64,000 bases of DNA from Anoplolepis gracilipes (taxonomy: Eukaryota; Arthropoda; Insecta; Hymenoptera; Formicidae). The notes beneath the pieces are model-generated. The model was given only the letters and a program-made list of their open reading frames with translations. It was not told the origin of the DNA and did no database searches. Of the stretch, positions 11,002-23,449 are shown piece after piece (the stretch's first letter is position 1; each line of letters starts with the position of its first letter). A program made the translations under genes and the position numbers. The stretch spans positions 8,487,501 to 8,551,500 of the forward strand of contig NC_132985.1 of the NCBI RefSeq assembly GCF_047496725.1, written 5' to 3'.

Positions 11002-11229
11002 TTCTTTGTTGTAAAATTTCTTAATACTAATATAGATGAAGAGTGCAATGATGAAGATAATGAAGATGAATTTTTTGATGTTGGACATCGAAAGTGCTTA
11101 AAGGAAATACATGATGAAACAGGCAATTCAGTTGTGTATTGGCCTTCGAAGCCATATTTAGTAAGTACTTACGCAAAAAAAGCGAAAGATCCTGAAGAAA
11201 ATTGGCTTACTTATTCTGTACAAATTTAG
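11002..11229 (+). CDS. unassigned 3'-terminal exon inside the transposon
   Basis: A frame of 75 codons follows a good acceptor (pyrimidine tract, then TTTAG at 10997-11001) and ends at TAG 11227-11229. It is acidic at first (EECNDEDNEDEFFDVG) and ends WLTYSVQI. There is no internal start codon, so it should be a downstream exon of a second transposon gene or an alternative end of the transposase. I do not recognise the domain. Confidence 0.4.
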   Translation, partial: FFVVKFLNTNIDEECNDEDNEDEFFDVGHRKCLKEIHDETGNSVVYWPSKPYLVSTYAKKAKDPEENWLTYSVQI

Positions 11230-11635
11230 CGGTGGTATGGTGAATAAATCATATAATATAAAAAAATTTTTTTAGACAGATTTTCAGTCTTCTTTCTTTA
11301 AGATATAAATAAACATAAATCAACTATTATAGTGCAAGGTTTAATTGTATCTTTCAAATATGATTGGAATATATATTTTAATATATATTTGAATATATAA
11401 TTGGAATATATTTTTATACTAACAAACCAGAAATAAAGAGAGAGAGAAGATAAGAAATAGAGCCCATGGTTAATTCTTTCTAGATTTCAACATGTTTGTT
11501 TTTTCAATAAGTTTAAATTAAATAGATTAGAAATGTATTATTTGTAATCGTTAATGTTCTGAAAAAATTTTTTTATTTAGTTTTGTCTACATCTTTCTGT
11601 TCTTTTATTTTCTCATAAGATATTTTGATATAATC

Positions 11636-11751
<116 letters not shown>

Positions 11752-12424
11752 CTGCAATAAGCGTCTTTATTATAAGTAGTAAAGTTTATTTCTTTTATAA
11801 TATTCAAATTTTCGTGAGTAAATTTTAATTTCATTTAGATTTCATGAAAAATTCTTTTTTTAATTTAAAAATAGCATGAATTTTTTTTTATTTGAAAAAA
11901 TATTAAAGGATGAGACTAATGTAAATTGTCTAATATCTTTTATTTTTTTAATGTTACGTTCATTATGTCAAAATATATGAGTTATGTAAAAATAAGAAAA
12001 TTTAATTTTTGTTTAAAAAATACAATAATCTATGTATAATTATAAAGTTTTATTGATTTATAACTTATGATATTTAATATATAAAAAATGTAGTTTCAAT
12101 GTGCAATAAAACACTCTTATGTTATTAAAATGCATTAGCATTAGTTTTTAGAGAATAGAATTACATATATTGTATAATGAAATATTTTTAAGTATAAAAT
12201 GATTTCTCTAGAATAAATGATTTCTTTAGAATTGCAAGATTGAATTGATTTTATTATCTGATGCTCGTCACAGTTGTGTAAAAATCTAAAATATCGTTTA
12301 ATTTGATAAATTATTGTCACATGGATAAGTATTAGATATAGTACTTCGAAGAATTTTACGGATATATATATTTTTAGATATATTTTGGTTTGTATAATGA
12401 CAATATTTTATAAAATTTTTATAC

Positions 12425-12625
12425 GCCACGAATAAACGTCTTATAAACGTTTAATAAACGTTTTATAAACGACTAATAGATGTTTAAATAAACGTCTAAG
12501 AGAGGTTTGATTTGAAGGACAAAAAAACGTCTAATTAACTAAAATATAGACGTCTATATCAACCGGTCACTTTGGTGGAAAAGACGTTGACTTGACGTCT
12601 TTTTAACTAGTGATTTCTCACTGGG
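12425..12625. repeat. right subterminal repeat cluster
   Basis: About ten copies of AAACGTCT/AGACGTTT-like words are packed into 200 bp next to the right TIR, mirroring the left end. Confidence 0.6.
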
Positions 12626-12772
12626 CAAGGAATATCTTATTTTTTTTAAATAAATTTTCTCGAAAACGGCTGAGGGTTGTGCGCTATCCCTTTACTCAAG
12701 TACTTTTCTAATAGAGTACTATACTAAAAAAATCCCCATCAAAATCGGTGACCCGAAGTTTGCGCCCTCTCC

Positions 12773-14775
12773 TTGTTAGATGTTTTGAGAGATAAATGGT
12801 TCATTAACCTATCAAAAATAGATATCCCACAGGACATACAATGCTTGTTACAATTGGGAGAGAATTTTAGTCTTCTGATCAATAATTCTTCTTCCTTAAC
12901 AATGGAATTTATAAAAAATATAGAAAATAGTTTATGGAAACTCCCGGTTGTGACAAGATTGCAAATCAAAGAGGGATCGAAAAGTATTATTAAGAATATT
13001 CCCACATACTCCTATCCTAAATCAAAACACAATGACTGGTTGTTACGTGTGTTATTTACCTCAAAAAATTTCTTAATCATAATAAAGATCTCATCTTAAT
13101 AAGAGCAAAGATAATGTCACCGTAGCTCTCAATAGAACGGAATATACATAAAGTGGAAAACTTATTCAAAGACGAAGCCACTTACGTCATTGTTAATAAA
13201 GATCCTACAAGAAAATTAATATCGAATTTAAAAGATTTATTATCGAAATGGAAAAACCATTTTACATTTCGGTTACATTTCCAATGTTATTTATAAGCAC
13301 CTTTTGTTTACTGACGGTACTCTACCAAAGGTTTATGATTTACCCAAGGTCCACAAAATTAATATACCATGCAGACTTATTGTTTCCTCCGTAAACAGTC
13401 CACTATACTTTCTAGCGTCGTTCTTACATAATATCATGAATAAGAGTTTTCCTACGGCCTCCAGTCATGTTAAAAATAGTTTTGATCTATTCAACAAGTT
13501 ATCAAATTTTTATATAGATGGCGATGTAAAGTTAATTTTACTTGATGTGATCTTATTATTCACTAACGTCCCTATAGATTTAGCACTTGATAGTGTCTCT
13601 AAAAGATGAGTTTACTTACGAGATAATTGTGATTTACCTGAGGCGGAATTTTTGAGTAGAGTAAAATTGGTTTTATATTCAACTTTTTTTACGTTCAACA
13701 ATATTACTTATCGCCAAACTTATGGCACTCCTATGGGTTCTCCTCTATCTCCGATTGTGGCAGACATTGTATTACAGGATCTACAAGAAAAAGTTCTGAA
13801 CACGCTACGTTTAACCCCCTCCCCTTTATATTTTAGATATGTTGATGACATTCTTATGGCAGTTCCTTCTCGTTCGATTGACTGGACGCTTTCCATTTTT
13901 AACTCATTTTACGACAGATTACAATTCACTTTAGAGATAGAATATAACCGGAAAATTAACTTTCTAGACTTAACTTTGATAGTTGAAAATAACCTCTTAA
14001 TTTTTTACTAGTTGCATAAAACAACTTTCTCGGGAAGATATCTTATTTCCATTTACAACATCCGCACTGCCAAAAGAAGAGTACGATATTTGGATTCGTA
14101 GACAGAGCTTTCACCTTGTCACACCCTAGATTCCATATGAAAAATTTTGACCATTATTAATATTCTGATAGACAATTGTTACTCACTCAGTCTGATTTTT
14201 GACATTATCAACCAACGTTTAAAACATTTGATTAACAATCATGACTTCATAAAACACGGGACGGGCGGTAATTCTTTTCCTTTTTTTACCGTGTTATGTT
14301 TACTATAGTTATTGGATATAACTGACAGTTAAAGAACATTACAAAAAATAGGGATATTCGATTATCTTTCTTTAGTCTATATAAACTAAGTAGCATTATT
14401 AAGGTACATAAGGATGGAGTACCGGACAATTGTAAAACAAATGTAGTCTACAAAATAAGTTGTTCGGGATGCGATGCAACTTACGGAGGCCAAACCTCTA
14501 GAATGCTCAAGACGAGAATTTCGGAGCATAGATCGGAAATCAACAGAAATACCAATAATCGCTCGGTTATCACAAATCATAGACTTTCATACGATCATGA
14601 TTTTTGTTGGAATAATGTCGAGATCGTAGATGAAGTTCCTTTTTATAATAAAAGATTGATCTCGGAGATATTGTTTATAAAAAGGCAGAGTAATGGTTTA
14701 AATTTACAGACAAAAAATTTACCGGTTTTATATCATGACGTAATAAATAAACTTTCGAAAATTTCAAAGTCATGA
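12773..14775 (+). pseudogene. PLE reverse transcriptase and GIY-YIG endonuclease
   Basis: PLE polyproteins copy RNA at a nick made by their own GIY-YIG nuclease. In order: N-terminal segment (12773-13099), RT fingers with LPKVYDLPKVHK (about 13320), palm LLDVILLFTNVP (about 13540), YGTPMGSPLSP (about 13720), catalytic YVDD (about 13845) and a GIY-YIG domain with YGGQTSRMLKTRISEH (about 14480-14535) ending at 14775. Breaks: frame losses around 13100-13300, an in-frame TGA at 13607, a stop at 14009 and a shift near 14090. The RT catalytic YVDD is kept, but the gene cannot be translated as one protein. Confidence 0.85.
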
Positions 14776-15230
14776 TTTTGTATATAAATGGTTTACCTCA
14801 CTATTCGTTTAACAATAGTCGATTATAATGTGAACTGTATTGTTGGTCTTAGAGAAAAAAATTTGATGGAGTTTTTTTGATATTTTATAAGTACTTTAAT
14901 AATCAATTGTACAGTTTGGTGACTTGAATTATGTTTAAATTTAATTGTATATTTACAGGATTCAACTGTTACTGTAATCAAGTCATTAAGCTTTTCTTTT
15001 TCTTTTTCTTTTTTCTGTTTTAAATACATGAATTTAATTCTTCCCGTCCTACCAACCATTGGAGTTTAATTTATTTAAAGGATACTCGTGAAATTTGTAA
15101 ACCATATTCGTAATTGTGTTCCGCCGACTGCTGTTCATGACTTTTTAATATTTTTGTTTTGTAATTTTTAATTTTATATTCATATTCTTATCATTCTTCC
15201 TTTACATGTAAATCACACACTTATACTTTG

Positions 15231-15266
15231 CGCTGAAGAAGGCTCAAAACAAGAGCCCGAAACGTT
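15231..15266 (+). ncRNA. hammerhead-ribozyme-like motif of a PLE
   Basis: CTGAAGA (15233-15239), a GGCTC/GAGCC helix II with an A-rich loop, then GAAAC (15259-15263). It is nearly identical to the minus-strand copy at 4943-4980. Confidence 0.6.
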
Positions 15267-15490
15267 CATATTTTAAAACCTTTTATTATATCTTATATTT
15301 TTGTGTCAATTTAAATTTTTGATTCTTTGAATTATATATTACTATAGCACGATATTGTGCTTTAATCTGATGTTATTCACGTCCTACAGCCTTTCACCAA
15401 TTTAATTCTTTATTATTTAAATGAGAACTTTTTTTATGTTTAATGAGTTATCATATTTTAAATTACTTAATTAGTTATTTTAAATATATA

Positions 15491-16396
15491 GGGGAACGTG
15501 GGGTAGAACGGCACCGCGGGGTACAATGATGCAGAGTCGATATCTTTTTACAGAGATGCTACCATGTCATAAAAAATGTTGCAATTATTGTTATTAGGTG
15601 TCTCTTTCTGCGTGCTGTTATCAGTGGTCGCAATATTTTTAGTTGAAAGTTGTTATAAATTATTTAATGCACTTGCTGTGCTCTCCGCGACTGAATTGTA
15701 ATTCTTCGATATATTTACATAAGGTAAACAATGATAAAATTCTATTTTTTATTACCGTAAATACATTTATGTTTTAAAATGATCTTTTCTTATTAACTTC
15801 ATACTGTGTCTATGTAAATATTAATTAATTATAATTTTTTATATGATGAAAAGTAAATAAATACGTTTTGAGACTTAATGAAATATTAGCCCACAAAATG
15901 TTGTACTTTTTATTTTTATACTAGAGAAAAAAAGAGAGTATACATAGATGCTGTCTTTTAAAATTAATACCAAAAATTATTACATTAAAGGATATTTTTC
16001 CATGTTTTAAAGAGAAAAATATTTATTATAACAAGAGATTTGTTTTTATTTATTAATTTATAGTTATCATTTAAAAATACAAATCTATATTCTTATGTTT
16101 TATACATCATATAATATACAACTTTTAAAAAGTTTTAGACATCAATATTAATGAAATAAACAAGTTTTGGAGGTAATCCATTATACCCCGCATGAAAAGC
16201 ATATCACGAAAATCTAGGCTTTTATTAAATCAATAATCTTGTCTATTTAAACTATTACTTTATAATAAACTTGTGTTTTTTCTTATAGTGGATATTCCAA
16301 AGAATATTTTTAGTAAAAAAAAGACCGATTTATTTCTTTTTAATATGTTGAAAACTTGCTCAATGCTTACGTTGGCCGTTCTACTCCACATTCCTA
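15491..16396. mobile_element. non-autonomous TIR element, 0.9 kb
   Basis: GGAACGTGGGGTAGAACGGC (15493-15512) matches the reverse complement of 16375-16394 at 18 of 20 positions. Both sides are flanked by TA. Subterminal GGGGTACAATG/GGGGTATAATGG words also mirror each other. The interior is AT-rich without a frame. A TA duplication would fit Tc1/mariner-type mobilisation, but the superfamily is not proven. Confidence 0.6.
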
Positions 16397-16982
16397 ATTT
16401 TTAATTTTTTGCTTTTTGTTTATTTTTTTGTCTCGTCTTTTCTTATTAAATAAATGTAATTTGAATAACGAGCAGTGTACATATAATTCTGTGATATGTA
16501 AAATGTAGCATTTTTAGGTATCCATTACGTTGTATATCATTAAAGTAAGAAACATATTTTTATATACAGTTATGTAAACGTTAAAACGTTAACAAATCTA
16601 ATATAGATTTTATTAAAATTGTTTAACTAAAATTCTGTTGTTTATTCCCAATAATAAATACTATTGTATTTGGACTTCCGTTTCCGGTAGGATAGGTGAA
16701 TGAGGTGTTGTAGTGTGAAGAGAGAGTTATTGTTAGAAAAAGGAGTGTGTGAGGAAAGAGGTGCGAAAAGGAGTGAGAGGGAGCGATACAGGGAGAGGTG
16801 AGAAGTGAGTGGTGAAAGGGTGAAGAGCAGGGAAAGGAGGAAAAGGGATAAAAAAGTGTGAATGACAGGCGATTTTGACAGGTGAGAATTTCGAGCATAG
16901 AATAGGATATTGGGTATAGAAAGGAGAGAGTAGGAAGGCGCCACCTAGAAGGAACTAGAGGAAAGTAAAGGAGCAGTAGGAA

Positions 16983-17847
16983 ATGGCGGACGGGGAAAAG
17001 ATATTGGCGGGCGCGCAAGTAGGTCTGAAACTAGACATGGGATTAGGGGAAGAAAAGAAAAGGAGGGAAAAGGAACAAGATCAAAGGACAAAAGTGAGAA
17101 GGGAAAAGGCGGGAAGCGTGGGAATGATAGAAGAATGGTTTAAGAGGAAGAGAGATGAGTCAGATAGGGAGGAGGACGGGGAGGAACAGGAAAGGGAAGG
17201 GTTAAAAGCTTTTCAAAGGAGCAAGAAAGTGCAGAGATCGCCGGTGAAAGCGAAAAAGGAGGAAGGAAATGTAGGGTTAATATTGCAGGAAATTAGGACC
17301 TTGAGGTTAGAAGGGAGGAAAGATAGAGAGGACTTAAAGGGAGGGATAGAGGAATTGAGAAGGGAGATGGGGGGATTAAAAGAGGAGATGAGAGCAAGAG
17401 AAATGGAGTGGAGGAAGAAGAAAGAAGAGCTAATAGGGAGGATAGAGATTTTAGAGAAGAGGTGGAGGGAAAGGGAGAAGGGAAAGAAAGGGGGTTAGAG
17501 GGAGGTGGTAGAGAAAAGAATGAAGAAGTTAGAGGGAGGGGGGAGTAAAGGAGGAAGAGTGGTTGAGAGAAAGGATGAGAGAGCTAAAGAGGGACAGGGA
17601 GAGAAGGGAAAAGGAAAGGAGGAAGAGAAACATTATTATAAAGGGAATAAAGGGAGAGGGAGATGTGAAAAGGAAGTTGAATAAGTTGGGAAGTGATTTA
17701 AGGGAAGACGTAGAAATTGAGGGGATGAGGAGGATAAATTCAGAAAAGGAGGATAAGGATGAGATGATGGTAGTGACTTTGAAGACAGAGGAGATGAAAA
17801 GGAGAATTATGGAGAATAAAAGTAGATTACGAGGGACGGATAGATGA
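16983..17847 (+). pseudogene. LINE ORF1 protein
   Basis: ORF1 proteins bind the LINE RNA. The first part (ATG 16983 to TAG 17496) is highly charged with a long heptad-like Glu/Lys/Arg region, i.e. a coiled coil. The second part (17563-17847) contains RKRNIIIKGIKGEG and later RRIMENKSRLRG, resembling the RNA-binding domain of L1-type ORF1 proteins. The parts are separated by a stop and a frame change, so the protein is disrupted. Confidence 0.6.
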
Positions 17848-17872
17848 TGATCTGACGTTTAGAGAGAGAAAG

Positions 17873-20800
17873 ATGAAATGGAATTTAAGACAGATCGCGA
17901 TGAAGGAGGAAAAGGAAAGAAAAATAGTTAGAATAAGATTTAATAAAATTTGGATTGATAAGGTTTGGTGGTATTGGGATGAAGGGGAAGAAAAGTTGAG
18001 AGAGTGCAGCGGGAGTTTTTGGGAGGGAGAGAAGGGGGAAGAAAGGAAAGGGCAATAGATGGTGAAAAAGGAGGAAAGGAGAGAGGAAGGAAGGAGGAAG
18101 TAGAGAAAGAAGTGAGAGGGGAGGAAGTGGATGAAATGGAGGAGGGAGAGGAGAAGGGGGAGGAAAGGGAGGAGGTGGAAAAGAAAAGAGAGGAGGTGTA
18201 TAAGTTAGCATTTTGAAATGTGGCAGGTTTGATGAATAAGGATGATGATTTTTGGAGAGGGTTAAGTGGATGGGATATAATGGTGTTACGTGTAACGTGG
18301 ATAGATAAAAAAGGATGGGAGAGGATAAAGGGCAAGATGCCAAAGGATTACGTGTGGGAGATACAATCAGAGGCAATCAGAGAGCATAAAAAGGGAAGGG
18401 CAAAAGGGGGAATGATAGTGGGGGTGAGAAGAGGAATCAAAAGAGGAAAAGAGGGAGGGAGAAAGGAGAGGCTAATGTTGGTAAAGGTTTGGTTGAGAGG
18501 GATGTGGAGGAGAGTGATAGAGGTATATGTTTATAAGGATTTAGAAAGGAAAATGAAGCATTTAAGAAAATGGATGGAAGAGGGAGGGGTAGGGATAAGG
18601 ATGTTGATAGGGGGAGACTTTAATGCAAGGACGGGCAGGAAGGGAGGAAGGGAAAGGGAGGAGGATGAGGGGGATAAGAGAAGATCCAAAGATAAAGCAA
18701 TAGATAAAGACGGAAATATTTTGTGTAGGTTTCTCGAAGAGCAGGGGTGGGGGATATTTAATGGAGATGTGAGAGGGGATGAGGAAGGGGAGTTAACATA
18801 TACGGGGGGAAGAGGTGAGTTGGTTATTGACTATGTGATAGGAGATGAGAAGACAAGGGAGGAAGTGAAAAGGTTGGTAGTGGAAGAAAAAGTAGACTCT
18901 GATCGTCAGCCAGTAGTGGTGTAGATAGGAAAAGGAAGGGAGATCCAGGAAAAGAGAAAAAAGGAAAGGGGAAGAAGAGGAAGAAGAAGAGGAAGGGGAG
19001 TTTGGACAGAAGAGGGGACGAAGGAGTTTAGGAGAATGTTTGGGGAGAAAGAAGGACAGGGAAAAAGAGTTGAGGGAAATTGGGAGAAATTGAGAGAAAA
19101 AGTAAGAGACACTGGAGAAAATGGGAAAGGAGAATGATAAAAGAGGTTGGTGGGATGAGGAATGTAGGCAGGGAAAGAGGAGGGTGTGGAAGGAACTTAG
19201 GAGATAGAGGAAAAGGAGGGGGAATGGGAGTAGTTATAGTGAAGAAAAAAGGAGGTATGCAATATTATGTAAGATCGGAAGGGCAGGTGTGGAAAATATT
19301 GAATAGAGAAAGAAAGAGAAGAATGAGGGTGAATGACAGCATAGAAATGGGAGAATGGGATAGGTACTTCAGAGAATTACTGGGAGGAGTAGAATGGAGG
19401 GTAATGAGAGAGATGGGGGAAAGGGGAAAGGAGGGGATAGAGGAAGAAATGAATAGGGAGGAGGTAAGGAGGGTGATTAAAAAATTGAAGGACGAGAAAG
19501 CGACAGGGCGTGATGGGATTCCAAATGAGATATGGAGATATGGAGGAAAGGAAGTAGAAGAGTGGATATTTGAGATATGCAGGAAAGTATGGAGGGAGGA
19601 GGGATGGCCGGAGATTGAAGGGAAGGAGTAGTAGTTCCTATTGTAAAAAAGGGAGAGAGTAAAAGGGTGGAAGAGTATAGAGGAATTACGTTAACGCAGA
19701 CGGCGTACAAAATATATGTGGCAGTGCTGGCAGAGAGGCTGAGAATAGAGATGGAGGAAAGAAGTGTGTTACCGCCGAGTCAAACGGGGTTCAGAAGAGG
19801 GATGGGGACGGTGGACAATATTTACGTGTTAAATTACTTGGTAAACAGACAGATAGGGGAGGTGGGGGGTTTGGTATTACTGTTTGTTGGTATGAAGGCA
19901 CCGTTTGATTCGGTGGACAGAAGCGTTTTAGTGGATATGATGAGAAGAAGAGTAGTAAGGGAGGGTTTAATAGAGAGGTGTGACGAGGTATTGAGGGAAA
20001 CAATAAGCAGGATGAGGATGGGAGACAGAGAGGGTGAGAGATTTTGGACGATAAGGGGGGTGAGACAGGGATGTCCGCTAAGTCCAACGTTGTTTACAAT
20101 ACTTCTGGCGGACTTAGACGAAGAGTTAGGAAGAAAGGGATGGGAAAGGGTAAGGCTAGAAAGAAGGAGTATGTACGCTAGCATATGCGGATGACATTGC
20201 ACTGCTGGCGGAGAGTGAAGAAAAAATGAAAGGGATGATGAAGGAGTTAAAAAAGTATCTGGATAGAAAGGGTCTGGAGCTGAACGTGGGGAAGACAAAG
20301 ATTATGAGGTGTAGAAAGGGAGAAGAAAGATGGAAAAAAATAGAATGGAAATAGAAAGGGAAGGAAGTGGAGAAGGTGAGGGAATTTAGTTATTTGGGGT
20401 ATGTAATAAGGGATAATGGGAAACAGGATAGACAGGTGAGGGAGAGAGTAAGGAAGGCGGCGGCAATTTTAGGACAGGTTTGGGGGTTAGGGAAAAAGAA
20501 GTTTGGGAAAGATTGGAGTAGGAGGTTATGGTTATTTGATAGTTGGTTGGTATGGCCGGTAGTAAGTTATGGGTAGAGATATGGGGGTGGGGGGAAAGAA
20601 AGGAAATTGAAAGAATACAAGATAGATACTTGAGGTGGATGGTAGGGGTAGGAAAGAGTGTACCGGGGTATATGGTAAGAAAGGAATTTCAGAGGAATTT
20701 GTTGAGGGGAAGGGCAGGGATGAGGGTTTGGAAGTACGAGAGAAGGTTAGAGGAAGGGAGGGAAGGAATTCTGGCAGGAGAATGTCTGAGGGAAATGAGG

Positions 20801-21340
20801 GAGAGGACAAGAAGGGGAAGAGCAGGGAATGGATGGGAAGAGGAGAGAAAAGAATTTTGGGAAGGAAGAGAATGGAGAATGGAGGAGGCTGAAGATTTGA
20901 GGGACGAGGGAGGTCTGAGAGGAGAAGACATATATGAGAGGAAAAGAGGAAGCAAAAGGAGGAAAGCTGGGAAAGGATTAGGGAATTAAAATTTAATAAA
21001 TGGTACGGGGTGGTTAAGAGCGAGGGGGTACCGGAATATCTAAAGAAAAATTGGGGAGAAAGTAGGTGGATGAGATTGGCAAGGTATAGGTTGGGAAATG
21101 AGATGAAGGGACAGATATTGGGAGGATGAGTCGGGGAGTAAATGTAGAGTGTGTGGATGGAGTAAGGAAACATGGGAGCATGCATGGCAGGAATGTGGAC
21201 GATGGGGGGACGGGATGGGGTGGCAGGAAGTAGTGAGGGAAGTGTTGGGGGAGGAAGGACAGGGAGAGGAATGGCTGAAGGGTTTGGAAAAGATCAGGGA
21301 GGGGAAGGGGGAATGAATGAGAGAATGAGGAGTAATTGAT
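17873..21340 (+). pseudogene. LINE ORF2: endonuclease and reverse transcriptase
   Basis: Endonuclease pieces: NVAGLMNKDDDFW (about 18220), GGDFNARTG (about 18610), then VIDYVIGD and SDRQPVV (about 18900; the usual His of SDH is Arg). RT pieces: KATGRDGIPNEIWRYG (about 19500), QTGFRRGMGTVDNI (about 19780), DSVDR (about 19910), VRQGCPLSPTLF (about 20060), and the catalytic YADD in a shifted frame at about 20188. A CRVCGWSKETWEHAWQEC zinc knuckle lies at about 21140. At least six frameshifts or stops split it. The endonuclease His change and the breaks make it inactive. Confidence 0.8.
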
Positions 21341-21540
21341 ATAGAGGTGTTTGTAAACGGAAACAGAAGTCCACGAGGCGTGTGTGTGTAGGTAGGGCTA
21401 AGATGAGGCGAATAGTTTTTAAGTAGTTTTAAGGCGCATAGGATGTAAGTAGATTAAGTTGTTCATATTGTAAAAATAGATTGTAAACCCGAGGGAATGC
21501 AATAAATACCATATCTATCTAAATACTATTGTATTTCTAA

Positions 21541-22650
21541 AATAATACGTCAATTTTATTAAACATCAAAAAGAGCTCTCTTTCGAATAACAAAAAATTA
21601 AATTATCAAAAAGCCAGTAGAAAGCATGGAAGTAAATCAAATTAGAATAGAATTAAGTGGTATAAAAATGTGCAATTCAATAAATCAAGATATAAAAATG
21701 AAAAACATAAATAAAAGGTTATTAGATACGGTAAACAAAGTAAAGTTAAAATTAAATGAGTGAACGTTTCGGGCTCTTGTTTTGAATCTTCTTCAGCGCA
21801 ATGTATAAAACGTGTTGAATTAAATATAAAAGTGAAAATACGCAAATATAAAATTACAGAATTTTTAAAAAATAATCATAACCAGACCTCGACGGAACGC
21901 AATTTTAAACTTCGCATACATGCAATATTAATTCATGATTGTCAATCATATAAAACTCCACGGTTGGTAAGCCAAGAAGAATTATTTCGTGTATTTACTT
22001 GATTACAGTACCAGTTGAACCTTGAAAGAATGGTACAGGCGATTTTTTATATATATGTAATTTTATTTTAACATGATCTAACTCACTAAACTACAGTTGA
22101 TCAGTAATGTACTTCAAAGTCAAATTACTCCGTAAAAATTTTTTTCCTATGAATAACAGAATAGTTTTTGTGTCGATCGGTTACTGCCAAATAAACAGTG
22201 AGGTAGTCGGTTTATATACAGATTCATGACTTTGAAATTTTCGGAAGTTAATTTATTACGTCATAATATAATACTGGTAAATTTTCCGTGTCTGTCTGTA
22301 AATTCAAGTCATTCTTTTGTCTTTTAATAAATAACATTTCAAAGATCTTTTATTGTAGAAGGGAACTTCGTCGGGAAATTATTTTATATCGTCATCTATA
22401 TAAATTCAATTTTATTATTTTAAAGTCCTTTGATTTATATATATGTGTGACTTTTTCATCAATTAAATCAATTTCCCCTTTTTTCATACAAAAATTCCTC
22501 TTTTCTTTTATAATAAAAAGAATACTATGCCCATCTTTCCCGAGTTTACCCTACATTCAATACGAATATTTATCTTATTAATATTTACCGGCACATCCGA
22601 TTCGTGCTATTTTTGTAGTTCTAAAATACGATTCGAGGAAAAATCCCAAT
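21541..22650 (-). mobile_element. Penelope-like element, 3' fragment, minus strand
   Basis: Minus-strand sequence from about 22370 to 22200 matches the end of the PLE GIY-YIG frame at 14640-14775 (including the CATGACGTAATAAATAAACT-like end), followed by an AT tail and a hammerhead-like motif at 21763-21800. The fragment is truncated toward 22650, where Polinton sequence begins. Plus-strand frames here are shadows. Confidence 0.7.
21763..21800 (-). ncRNA. degenerate hammerhead-like motif of a PLE
   Basis: CTGAAGA (minus, 21796-21790) and GAAAC are intact, but helix II is weakened by a change (GATTC against GAGCC). Probably a decayed ribozyme. Confidence 0.5.
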
Positions 22651-22657
22651 AACGATC

Positions 22658-23010
22658 CTATGTTTGAGGCTTACTAAAGTTTATTCTGTAAGCACATTTA
22701 ATTTCACTTTTCAACATATTATGATGAGCGCGAAGCACTATTGGATATTCATCATCGTTTTCCTCTTTGTTAACTTTACGGGAACTGAGTTGTGATATTG
22801 CGCGTATGAGATAATCGTTTATAGCGTTCAATTCATACGATCTTTCGGGAATCGTAACTTCCTTGTCGTCGTTGTTAAAGTATAATGTATTGTTCGATGA
22901 AATCACGTTTGGTATCGTATTATAGATTTCAAAATCCATTAAACCTAGCTCGTAATCATATCGGTCAAATCTATAGCTGGAAAATAGCTTACAGAAAGTA
23001 TGCTACTCTT
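22658..23010 (-). pseudogene. Polinton penton-like minor capsid protein, partial
   Basis: An open frame from ATG 22939 to the stop at 22658 contains YNTIPNVISSNNTLYF and IPERSYELNAINDYL. Upstream, in a shifted frame, YFPAIDLTD precedes YELGL. The product would be a vertex (penton-like) capsid protein by analogy with Polintons. It is shorter than the counterpart at 34680-35535 and has a frameshift near 22955. The family assignment is from recognition of the N-terminal pattern; moderate confidence. Confidence 0.55.
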
Positions 23011-23179
23011 ACCAGTCAATGTTAGTGACAGTTACATGTCGATTGAATACTGAGCCGCGACGGTGTGTGCCAGGCTTTAAACAATCGTCTGAAGAAATCG
23101 TAGACACAATTTTTCGCCAATACTGTGATTATAATTTTGATAAGACGTGTGATTATATTCAATTTTCAATACATTCTGT

Positions 23180-23449
23180 TCAATACATTCCAAAATATCG
23201 CACTAGTTCCTTAAGCGGTCGAAGATCTCCAAAACTGTCAAAGTACGCGACGCAATATTTCCTCTTTGCATACGCTACCTAATGAGTACCGGGGCCATCA
23301 ACGTTATCCAAGTTGATGATACCGCTCTCGTTTCGTCGTACGCCGTTTATCGGTAAATTATCGTGCATGAAAACGCCTCTAAAGAATGGTATGCGCATAC
23401 GTCTAGCCAGTTGTTGCAATTGTATGTTAGTGGTTACACCCATAGGCAT
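23180..23449 (-). pseudogene. adenain-like cysteine protease, partial
   Basis: Capsid-maturation proteases of this kind cut minor capsid precursors. From ATG 23449 the frame reads toward GIINLDNVDGPGTH, then an in-frame TAG (23279-23281) at the position after the catalytic His, then VAYAK and YFDSFGDLRPLKEL. The frame ends at 23182, before the Cys-containing C-terminal part. It overlaps the 3' end of the PLA2-type gene by about 20 bp. His block and acidic block are visible, but the enzyme is truncated and dead. Confidence 0.7.

Larger units (their letters stand above)
12640..15405 (+). mobile_element. Penelope-like element, nearly complete but decayed
   Basis: The 5' part (12640-12780) and 3' tail (15118-15405) match the minus-strand copy at 4790-5540. 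Between them lies one decayed RT plus GIY-YIG reading frame. A hammerhead-like motif sits in the tail, as known for PLE terminal repeats. Non-coding 14776-15230 is AT-rich tail. Confidence 0.85.
16656..21536 (+). mobile_element. APE-type LINE with perfect 16-bp target duplication
   Basis: AAATACTATTGTATTT occurs at 16656-16671 and 21521-21536, bounding a 4.85-kb element. It has a 5' leader, ORF1, ORF2 (endonuclease, RT, C-terminal zinc knuckle) and a 3' end without a poly(A) tail that finishes AATAAATACCATATCTATCT. The sense strand is strongly purine-rich throughout, which makes long Ser/Pro/Leu-rich antisense frames that are not genes. Both ORFs are broken. Clade within the Jockey/R1-like LINEs is not assigned. 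Confidence 0.88.

Noticed and set aside
16623..21185. Several long Ser/Pro/Leu-rich minus-strand frames
   Set aside because: They are the antisense of a purine-rich LINE; sense frames carry the endonuclease and RT motifs.
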